A stretch of 18,579 bases of DNA, taken from assembly GCA_946611835.1 (NCBI GenBank), contig CAMOEE010000020.1, forward strand, positions 1-18,579, given 5' to 3'. The stretch comes from an uncultured Treponema sp. Its GTDB lineage: Bacteria; Spirochaetota; Spirochaetia; Treponematales; Treponemataceae. The stretch's first letter is position 1; the number at the start of each line of letters is the position of its first letter. The notes beneath the pieces are model-generated. The model was not told the DNA's origin. It saw nothing but the letters and a program-made list of their open reading frames with translations, and ran no database searches. This document shows, piece by piece, positions 7,266-14,290 of the stretch. The translations under genes and the position numbers were made by a program.

Positions 7266-7279
7266 TTAGGAATTAGGAA
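7266..7279 (+). repeat. Tandem 7-bp repeat carrying duplicated ribosome site
   Basis: TTAGGAA occurs twice in a row just before and into the start codon at 7279. The first AGGA (7268-7271) has a 7-nt spacing to the ATG and can serve as the ribosome site. The second touches the ATG and cannot. It looks like a small slippage duplication. Confidence 0.5.
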
Positions 7280-9378
7280 TGAAAGTTCAAGTGAAAAAGT
7301 TTAAGTCGATATTATTTAGTTTACTCGTTTCTTTTGTTGGAAGTTCTTATATGTTTGCTCAGAATGGGGCTTTTACCAGCGAGGGGGCGACTGCCCGCTC
7401 ATCAATCGGAGCCAGAACTGCGGCTTCGGGACTGGCCGAGCAGGAATTCAGGCGGGGAGTGCAGGCCTATTACAGGGGTGCTTTCAATGATGCGATCCTT
7501 GAATTCGAGAAGGCTCTTTCTTACCTTCCCGATGAATATATAATCCTGGACTGGCTGGGAAAAAGCTATTACCGCTCTGGTGTCGAGGGGGCTGCCCTTG
7601 AGCACTGGCAGTATGCCTCCGGTGAGGGCTACGGCGGGCTTCTCCTTCAGAACAGGATTGAGGTCGTGCGGGACAGAAGGCTTCTTTCCGGCGGGGCCAT
7701 TGATAAGCCTGTTCGCTACACTGAGGCCGGAAGCTATCCCGGAAGAAATTCAGAGAACAATCTTGTTTTCAGTCAGCCGACATCAGTTTTGCCGAATACA
7801 GACGGAACTATGTGGGTTCTTTCTTACGGAACGAACGAGCTTATCAGGCTTGACCTGAACGGACTCGTAATTGACAGGAACGGCGGATACTTCAACGGAT
7901 TTGACCGTCCTATGGATTTGATACGGCTCCATAACGGGAACCTTCTTGTGAGTGAATTTGCCGGCGACAGGGTCAGCATGTTCAATTCAAAGGGCACTTT
8001 CATCAAGACTTTCGGAAAAAAAGGCGCTTCTTTGGGCGGAATGGTCGGTCCTCAATATATGGCTGAGGACTCTGACGGAAACATCTATGTGACTGATTTC
8101 GGAAACAGCCGGGTTGATGTCTTTGATTCTGAAGGCAATCCTCTTTTCTTTTTCGGAAACAAGACGGATGATTTTCCGGGGCTAAAGGGACCAACCGGAA
8201 TCGCCGTATACGAAGGAACTGTTTATGTAGCTGACTGCCTCACTGGTGCCGTCCAGCGCTTTGATGTCTCGGGAAACTATCTGGGGCTTCTGTGCAAGGC
8301 AAAGACTTTCAAAAAGCCTGAGTCGCTCAAGAGATGGGGACGCTATCTCGTTATAAGCGATAAAAATAAGGTATATTCGATTGACACAGACACGGGTTCC
8401 CTTTTCGAGAATCTTTCGTCTGGAAATGCTCCCTCACGCCTTACGAGCGCAGTTCCCGACATCAACGGAAACATTCTTGTAACCGATTTCTCATCAAACG
8501 AAGTCTATGTCATGGCAAAGCTCTCGGAGGTCGTCGGAGGCCTTTTCGTTCAGATAGAGCGGGTCATATCTGACTTCTTCCCTAAGGTTACCCTTGAGGT
8601 TAAGGTCGAAAACCGCTCAAGGCAGAGCATAGTCGGTCTCAAGGAGAACAATTTCTTCGTTACAGAGAACAAAAGTCCTGTCCTCAACTACAAGCTTGAG
8701 GGAGCGGCCTATGCCAACGATAGTGCGGACATCACCCTTCTGCTTGACCGCTCATCCTCTTCATCCGCTTATTCAGAGAGCCTTGAGAATGCCGTTAAGG
8801 AAATAGCGGCCGCAATGGCTGACCGGGGAAGGCTCAGAATCGTAAGTGCGGGCACCCTTCCTCTGATTGAATACGAGGGCACAGCAGACGGAGCAAGGAA
8901 TTTCAAGGTCAAGAATCTCAAGAATCCCGCTGCTTCAAGGGTCGCTCTTGATGTCGCCGTGAGAATGTGCGCGAATGCTTTGATCAATGCCGCAAAAAAA
9001 AGTGCGATTGTCTATATTGGTGACGGCCATGTGACCCAGAATGCCTTTGACAAGTACGGGCTTACTGACCTCACGGCCTACCTCAATAACAATTCCATTG
9101 CTTTCGCAAGCCTTCTCCTTTCCCAGGGGGCTTCGGACAGCGAGATTGACTTCCTCACTAAGAATACGGAGGGCGGCGAATATTATGTTTACCGTGACAC
9201 AGGCCTTTCAAGCCTTGTGGATGATATTATTCAGATTCCGTCCGGCATTTATGTGCTTTCCTATGAGTCAAATCTTTCGACCGATTTCGGACAGAGATAC
9301 CTTCCTGTAGAGACAGAGGCCTTCATAATGAACCGAAGCGGCCGTGACGAGAGCGGATATTTCGCTCCTTTGCAGTAA
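7279..9378 (+). CDS. Exported protein with TPR, NHL-type propeller and vWA-like domains
   Basis: A 699-residue protein with a probable signal peptide: KVQVKKFK, then a hydrophobic core at 10-26, with likely cleavage after A27. TPR-like helices span about 52-115. NHL-type beta-propeller repeats run from about 165 to 415, each with a pattern such as GNLLVSEFAGDRVSMFNSKGTF, GNIYVTDFGNSRVDVFDSEGN or GTVYVADCLTGAVQRFDVSGN. A C-terminal vWA-like domain (about 484-660) has the metal-site motif D490-x-S492-x-S494 (LLLDRSSSS) and a conserved-looking IVYIGDGHVT strand. It is likely periplasmic or surface-facing, where the propeller and vWA parts bind protein partners. It starts 16 nt after the TPR gene and ends 1 nt before sbcD. 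The actual function is unknown. Confidence 0.83.
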   Translation: MKVQVKKFKSILFSLLVSFVGSSYMFAQNGAFTSEGATARSSIGARTAASGLAEQEFRRGVQAYYRGAFNDAILEFEKALSYLPDEYIILDWLGKSYYRSGVEGAALEHWQYASGEGYGGLLLQNRIEVVRDRRLLSGGAIDKPVRYTEAGSYPGRNSENNLVFSQPTSVLPNTDGTMWVLSYGTNELIRLDLNGLVIDRNGGYFNGFDRPMDLIRLHNGNLLVSEFAGDRVSMFNSKGTFIKTFGKKGASLGGMVGPQYMAEDSDGNIYVTDFGNSRVDVFDSEGNPLFFFGNKTDDFPGLKGPTGIAVYEGTVYVADCLTGAVQRFDVSGNYLGLLCKAKTFKKPESLKRWGRYLVISDKNKVYSIDTDTGSLFENLSSGNAPSRLTSAVPDINGNILVTDFSSNEVYVMAKLSEVVGGLFVQIERVISDFFPKVTLEVKVENRSRQSIVGLKENNFFVTENKSPVLNYKLEGAAYANDSADITLLLDRSSSSSAYSESLENAVKEIAAAMADRGRLRIVSAGTLPLIEYEGTADGARNFKVKNLKNPAASRVALDVAVRMCANALINAAKKSAIVYIGDGHVTQNAFDKYGLTDLTAYLNNNSIAFASLLLSQGASDSEIDFLTKNTEGGEYYVYRDTGLSSLVDDIIQIPSGIYVLSYESNLSTDFGQRYLPVETEAFIMNRSGRDESGYFAPLQ

Positions 9379-9379
9379 G

Positions 9380-10687
9380 ATGAGATTCATTCATACGGCG
9401 GACTGGCATCTCGGAAACCAGATGCATGAAATCGACAGAAAAGAAGAGGCCCAGGTCTTTCTTAAGTGGCTCAAATCTCAGATTGTCGAAAAAAATGCTG
9501 ATACACTCGTTATTGCCGGAGATATTTTTGACACGACAAATCCGCCTGTTGAGGCCCGAAGACTTTATTATTCTTTTTTGGCCTCCCTGGTCGACAGCTG
9601 CTGCAAGAATGTGATTATTGTGGGCGGTAACCATGACTCAGCATCAATGCTTGAAAGTTCAAAAGAGCTCCTTGATGTCCTGAACATTCATGTCGTAGGC
9701 TCGATTAACAATCTTCTTCCTTCTGATATGTGCTTTGAACTTTTTGACGGAAAGGGAGAAGCGGAAGGAATCTGCATGGCCCTGCCTTTCGTCCGTGAGG
9801 TCGAGTTGAGGAATCTTATTGAGCCTTCTGAAAAATGCAGTGACGGGGATTTATACAAAAATATATATCAAAAATTATATACTTCTGTCTTCAATGAGGC
9901 CGAAAAACTGCGTTCGGGGCGGAAAATCCCTGTGATTGCGACCGGACATTTGTATGCCTCTGATCTGGAGGGTCGCCTTTCCTCAAAAAAATCAAGCGAA
10001 AAATCTGATGACGGCATGAAAGTCCTTGATGTACTCGGAAGCCTCGGAAATGTTCCGCCTTCAGTTTTCCCGGATGTCGATTATGTCGCCTTGGGACATA
10101 TCCATTACTCTACGACGGTGGCAAAAAATCCCTCAATCAGATATTCAGGCTCGCCTTTCGTTATGGGATTTGACGATGCCTCAATTCCTCATTATGTCCT
10201 TCTGGTCGATATTCAGAAAAATGATTCAGAAGAAAAAAAACAGCCGATAATCGAGAAAATTGAGACTCCTCGAACGAATATTTACAAAAGAATCTCTGGA
10301 AACCTTGCGGAGATAAAAAAAGAACTTGAGAATCTCGCTGAGAAAAAAGATGTAGAGGGCGGAAAAGGCGAGGACAGCAGGAAAAAGCTTTATATAGAGC
10401 TTTGCTATAAGAGGGAGCTTGGCGTGAACGCACAGGAATATCTTGATGAGGCCGTTCGCTCGCTTCCTGAGAATGTGAATGTCGTGAGCTGGAAAATCGC
10501 AGAGTCAGATGTTTTTTTTGAAAAGAATTCCTTCTCAAATTTTGATGCCGCTGAGGTCGGAAACCTTGATGACAAGGAAATCTTCACCCAGCTCATTCTC
10601 TCAAAAACGGGCCTTTCTGCCGGAAGCAAAGAAGGAAAAGCCGCCGTTGAGAAATTTCTTCCTTTGTTTCTGGAGCTGTCGGATTAA
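9380..10687 (+). CDS. sbcD: Exonuclease SbcCD subunit D (Mre11-like nuclease)
   Basis: Nuclease subunit of SbcCD, which cuts hairpins and trims protein-blocked DNA ends with the SbcC ATPase. The 435-residue protein shows the calcineurin-like phosphoesterase motifs in order: HTADWH (D8, H10), GDIFD (D48), GGNHD (N84, H85, D86), ATGH (H190) and ALGHIH (H240, H242). The C-terminal capping region (about 300-435) is variable. I start it at the ATG at 9380, 1 nt after the upstream stop, because the family begins at MxxxHTSDWHLG. A GTG at 9344 would add 12 unsupported residues. No clear Shine-Dalgarno is present, so translation is probably coupled to the upstream gene. Its stop overlaps the stop of the opposing YkgJ-type gene, and sbcC lies beyond that gene rather than immediately next. 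Confidence 0.95.
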   Translation: MRFIHTADWHLGNQMHEIDRKEEAQVFLKWLKSQIVEKNADTLVIAGDIFDTTNPPVEARRLYYSFLASLVDSCCKNVIIVGGNHDSASMLESSKELLDVLNIHVVGSINNLLPSDMCFELFDGKGEAEGICMALPFVREVELRNLIEPSEKCSDGDLYKNIYQKLYTSVFNEAEKLRSGRKIPVIATGHLYASDLEGRLSSKKSSEKSDDGMKVLDVLGSLGNVPPSVFPDVDYVALGHIHYSTTVAKNPSIRYSGSPFVMGFDDASIPHYVLLVDIQKNDSEEKKQPIIEKIETPRTNIYKRISGNLAEIKKELENLAEKKDVEGGKGEDSRKKLYIELCYKRELGVNAQEYLDEAVRSLPENVNVVSWKIAESDVFFEKNSFSNFDAAEVGNLDDKEIFTQLILSKTGLSAGSKEGKAAVEKFLPLFLELSD

Positions 10688-11364
10688 GCCGCCTTTGGGG
10701 AGGGAGTCCCGTTGGGATTGTCGTTGCCGTTGTCGTTCATGGAAATGAGCCACAGAAGGCGGCGGATTGTTTCGGGCAGGATTTCATGCAGGAGCCTTGT
10801 CTCACCGATGGAAGACGACCTTGCCTTTTCTGTCATATCGCTCATAAGGGGCGGAACTGCCCCCAGAAATTCTATAGTCTCGGACTCAGAATACTGTTTT
10901 TTTTGAAGGGGCGGATTGTGCCGCTCAAGAAGCTCTTCCGGGTAAAATTTGCAGGGCCGCCAGACTTTCTGCCCTGTCCTGGAGCGGAAACTTGAGGCGC
11001 CGAAAAGCCTGCAGATGAAAGGCCGGCCCCCGTAAATAGAGCAGTGATAGGGCGTGTGGGGATTATAAAGCGGGCATGTGCCGTCTTCGTGCCGGAAGGG
11101 GTATTGGCCCTCGGCGATTTTTTTTGCCCTTTCTTCCTGATTTTCCAGGAGCCAGGCCGCCATGTAAAGGGCCTCTCCCTCAAAAAGATCTGGCTCAAAG
11201 CTGTGGCAGCATGAACCGCAGCCTTCCGGGCAGGTGAAAGAGCTGGTCTTGTACCATTCTGTCTGTTCTTTCTGGATTCTTGCGTAGGAGCCTTCGATGC
11301 TCAATATTGTGTCATAAACTGAAGTTCCCTCAAGCTTTTTCATAATGTTGGGGATTTGTGTCAT
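10684..11364 (-). CDS. YkgJ-family cysteine-cluster protein
   Basis: A 226-residue protein with the cysteine pattern of the YkgJ/UPF0153 family, thought to bind zinc or an iron-sulfur cluster. The ligands are CPEGCGSCC (C45, C49, C52, C53), TCPLY (C97), HCSIYGGRPFICRLFG (C108, C118) and PCKFY (C138). No signal peptide is seen; the C-terminal tail (about 210-226) is low-complexity Asn/Asp/Gly/Pro. I start at the ATG at 11364 because earlier in-frame starts (11439, 11496) run into sbcC and a promoter ends 9 nt before it; an ATG at 11343 is a shorter alternative. It lies antisense between sbcD and sbcC, overlapping the sbcD stop by 4 nt. Its biochemical role is not established. Confidence 0.82.
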   Translation of the reverse strand: MTQIPNIMKKLEGTSVYDTILSIEGSYARIQKEQTEWYKTSSFTCPEGCGSCCHSFEPDLFEGEALYMAAWLLENQEERAKKIAEGQYPFRHEDGTCPLYNPHTPYHCSIYGGRPFICRLFGASSFRSRTGQKVWRPCKFYPEELLERHNPPLQKKQYSESETIEFLGAVPPLMSDMTEKARSSSIGETRLLHEILPETIRRLLWLISMNDNGNDNPNGTPSPKAA

Positions 11365-11373
11365 TGTGAAAAA

Positions 11374-11402
11374 AGAATATCGGAGCGGTGTGACTTTTTC
11401 AA
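11374..11402 (-). promoter_or_regulatory. Promoter of the YkgJ-type gene giving a 3-nt leader
   Basis: Minus strand: -35 TTGAAA (11402-11397), 17-bp spacer, -10 TATTCT (11379-11374). Nine nt separate the -10 from the ATG at 11364, so the transcript would start about 3 nt before it. No Shine-Dalgarno sequence is possible in so short a leader. It lies back-to-back with the sbcC promoter. Confidence 0.55.
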
Positions 11403-11422
11403 GTGTTTTTTCTGGTGATTTT

Positions 11423-11431
11423 TGATATAAT
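11423..11431 (+). promoter_or_regulatory. Extended -10 promoter of sbcC, apparently leaderless
   Basis: TGATATAAT is a perfect extended -10 (TGn plus TATAAT at 11426-11431). Six nt then separate it from the sbcC ATG at 11438, so +1 would fall on the A of the start codon. No convincing -35 is seen, which extended -10 promoters can do without. There is no Shine-Dalgarno sequence; the intervening bases are T-rich. Confidence 0.6.
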
Positions 11432-11437
11432 TTTTTC

Positions 11438-14272
11438 ATGCGAATCACAAAACTTGAATTTGAAAACCTGAATTCCCTTAAAGGCAAATGGTCCATCGAT
11501 TTTACGCACCCGGACTATGCCAAAAACCATGATATTTTTGTGATTCACGGTCCTACTGGAAGCGGCAAGACTACCTTGCTCGATGCCATAACCCTTTCTT
11601 TGTACGGACGCACGCCCCGGCTTTCTTCAATCAACAAGGGGGAGGGCGGAAACGAGATTATGACCAGGGGTACTGGTTTCTGCCGTGCCTCAGTAACTTA
11701 CACATGCAAAAAAGGCCTGTTTGTCTCCGAATTCGAGCAGAAGCGTGCCGGAATGAAGGCTAACGGAAATCTTCAGAAGGCAAATTTCAGGATAACCAGG
11801 CTCGATGAGAATTCTGATTTAGGTGATTTGTTTTCTTCCGCAGAGAATGTCGTCGCCAGCGGAACCGCCTCAAACCTGGAGAAAGAGACCCAGAAAATAA
11901 TCCAGCTTGATTACAGGCAGTTCTGCCGTTCTATTATGCTTGCCCAGGGCGAATTCGGTGCATTTCTGGATAGCGACGGAAAGGAAAGGGCTGCGATCCT
12001 TGAGAAACTCACCGGGACTGAGCGATACCGTGAAATCGGAAAGAAAATCGCACAGAAATTCAGCGACATCAAAAAAAATTTCCAGCTGACTAAAAAACAA
12101 AAAGAAGAAATCGAGAGCCTGATTCTAAGCGCTGAGGATGAAAAATCTGCCCTTGAGAGCGAGCGGGAAATTACTGAAAAGCTTTCATCCTGTGAAAAAA
12201 ATCTTCTGGCCCTTGAAAAAGAACTGTCTCTTTTTGATGAGCTCTCCCGTCTTAAGGATGAGGCTCAAAACCTCTCATCTTCGCTTAAAACTTCTGAGGA
12301 AAAACTTCATGCAGCCCAAAAAAATGCGGAGGCCAGCAAAGAAAAGCTCTCTCTTGAAGAAAAGAATTTTGAGGACAAGCAGTCCTTATGGAAGAAAGTC
12401 CGGGAGCTGGATGTAAAAATTTCTTCTCAAAAAGAAGAGTTCGCTGAATGCAAAAAACGAAAGGATTCGGCTGAAAAATTGCTTTGCGAAAATGAAAAGA
12501 AAATCGCTCTTCTTTCCGGACAAGTCCTGCTTATCGAAGAAAATCTTGCCCAAATCGAAGACTATATTTTCAAAAACGAAAATGATGCGAAAATCTCTGA
12601 GGCGGCTGCAAAAATCGGAGCCATGAAGTCGGCCTACAGGCAGGCGAAAGAAGCTGCCGCAGACTTAAAAAGACAAAAAAACTCCTTTGAGTCTGAGCTT
12701 GAAAAAAAACTCTCTGAAAAGGCTGATGCTGACTCGGAACTGTCTCTGCTCGACGAGAAAATCAAATCTTTTGTTGCAGGCGACGCTGTTTTTATCGCAA
12801 AAATCCTTCAGACCCAGCTCAAAGATGGAAATCCCTGTCCTGTCTGCGGAAGCCTTTACCATAAAGGCGAAAAATCTTCCTGCCCGGGCCCTGAGAAAGA
12901 GGAGCTTACCGGCCAGGAAGAAATCCTTGCCTCTGAAAAGGCCCTTGGAATTGCCCGGCAAAGTTCTAACCTCACCAAAAAGCGTGAGGAAATCCTTGAG
13001 AAAATAAACAGCCTTTCCCTGAGAATCGAATCCCTTAAAACTGAGATAAAAAGAAGCGGGGAAAATCTTTCTGTTCAATGCGATAATTGCGTGAGAATTC
13101 TCACTGAAATCAACGAGACTCTCTCAATCTGGGGAAAAGTTGCCACGGAGGAAAGTTTTGAGGAGATTCTTTCTGAGCTGAGGGAGCGCTATCAGGCATG
13201 GAATCAGAAGATCGAGCAGCAGAAAAAGTTCATCAATGATAAATCCGCTAAAATTGCCGAGAAAAATGCCCTTTCAGACAGCCTTAGCTCCCAAAAAGAG
13301 GGCTTTGAGAAAGCAATCGAAGAATATGACTCAGAGAACCTTGCGCTGAAAACTCTTCTTGATGAGAGACAGGCCCTTTTCGGTGACAAAATTGTGGATT
13401 CTGAAGAAAAAGAGCTGAATCAGAAAATCGCAGGCCTTAAGAAAGATTTTGAGAAAGCCGAAAAACTTCAGAACGAGGCCAGGGAAGAGAAGGCAGCACT
13501 GAGGGCAAAAAAAACTCAGCTGGAAGAGCTGCTTGAGCAGAAGGAAGCCGAGCTTAAAATTAATCAGCAGAAGTCCGCTTTTACTGATAGTTTTGAGAGG
13601 GAAAAAATCTTGAGCGAGAGAGACAGTCAGCTTTCTGAAAAAGAGAACCTTGGAGATTCATTAGTAAAGATTAAGACCCGCCTTGCAACGAACGAGCAGA
13701 ACAAGGAGAGGGCAAAAAAAATTCTTTCTGACTACGAAAAATTGCAGGCTGACTATGGAACCTGGGAACAGATGAACAAATGGGCTGGAGTCAGAGAGGG
13801 AATGGAGCTCTCTGAGTTCGTCCAGAGCCTTGCTTTCACTTCCCTGCTGAAAATTGCCAACAAAAATCTTTTCGGAATCACCGGCCGCTACAGCCTCGTG
13901 CAGAAAGAGCCAAACTCAATGGACTTTGACATCAGTGACATATATTTTGAAAATCCTCGCTCGGTCGCAAACTTGAGTGGCGGCGAGAGATTTCTGGTGA
14001 GCCTTTCTTTTGCCCTCGCAATATCCGAGTTTGCAAGCAGGAATGTCCGGGTTGACTCCCTTTTCCTCGACGAAGGCTTCGGAACTTTGAGCGGGGAACT
14101 TCTGACCGAGGCAATCAACGCCCTCAAGAACCTGCAGAAGGATGGAAAAATGCTGGGAATCATCACTCATGTTCAGACCGTGATTGATGAAATCGAGCAG
14201 AAAATTGAAGTGAAGCCTGTCTCCCTGGGGCACAGCGTGCTTTTAGGAAGCGGAATCACTTCGGAATACTAA
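11438..14272 (+). CDS. sbcC: Exonuclease SbcCD subunit C (SMC/Rad50-like ATPase)
   Basis: ATPase and DNA-tethering subunit of SbcCD. The 944-residue protein has the Rad50-type layout: an N-terminal half-ATPase with RITKLEFENLNSLKG and Walker A GPTGSGKTT (38-46), two long Glu/Lys-rich coiled-coil arms (about 190-450 and 490-780), and between them a zinc hook CPVC (C467, C470). The C-terminal half-ATPase has signature LSGGER (846-851) and Walker B SLFLDEGFG (D878, E879). All required motifs are intact. It is separated from sbcD by an antisense gene and appears to have its own leaderless promoter. The stop is 18 nt from the opposing feoB stop; a 5-bp hairpin there has no T-tract. Confidence 0.96.
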   Translation: MRITKLEFENLNSLKGKWSIDFTHPDYAKNHDIFVIHGPTGSGKTTLLDAITLSLYGRTPRLSSINKGEGGNEIMTRGTGFCRASVTYTCKKGLFVSEFEQKRAGMKANGNLQKANFRITRLDENSDLGDLFSSAENVVASGTASNLEKETQKIIQLDYRQFCRSIMLAQGEFGAFLDSDGKERAAILEKLTGTERYREIGKKIAQKFSDIKKNFQLTKKQKEEIESLILSAEDEKSALESEREITEKLSSCEKNLLALEKELSLFDELSRLKDEAQNLSSSLKTSEEKLHAAQKNAEASKEKLSLEEKNFEDKQSLWKKVRELDVKISSQKEEFAECKKRKDSAEKLLCENEKKIALLSGQVLLIEENLAQIEDYIFKNENDAKISEAAAKIGAMKSAYRQAKEAAADLKRQKNSFESELEKKLSEKADADSELSLLDEKIKSFVAGDAVFIAKILQTQLKDGNPCPVCGSLYHKGEKSSCPGPEKEELTGQEEILASEKALGIARQSSNLTKKREEILEKINSLSLRIESLKTEIKRSGENLSVQCDNCVRILTEINETLSIWGKVATEESFEEILSELRERYQAWNQKIEQQKKFINDKSAKIAEKNALSDSLSSQKEGFEKAIEEYDSENLALKTLLDERQALFGDKIVDSEEKELNQKIAGLKKDFEKAEKLQNEAREEKAALRAKKTQLEELLEQKEAELKINQQKSAFTDSFEREKILSERDSQLSEKENLGDSLVKIKTRLATNEQNKERAKKILSDYEKLQADYGTWEQMNKWAGVREGMELSEFVQSLAFTSLLKIANKNLFGITGRYSLVQKEPNSMDFDISDIYFENPRSVANLSGGERFLVSLSFALAISEFASRNVRVDSLFLDEGFGTLSGELLTEAINALKNLQKDGKMLGIITHVQTVIDEIEQKIEVKPVSLGHSVLLGSGITSEY

Positions 14273-14290
14273 AAATTCGCTCCTAAGCCC

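Noticed and set aside
11365..11496. Longer form of the YkgJ-type protein starting at 11496 or 11439
   Set aside because: These starts lie inside or at the edge of sbcC and upstream of both divergent promoters; the added residues have no family support.
9380..14272. Possibility that the sbcD-ykgJ-sbcC region is a mobile or defence island
   Set aside because: There are no integrase, transposase, terminal repeats, tRNA junction or compositional break by eye. SbcCD is a core repair complex and the motifs are ordinary.
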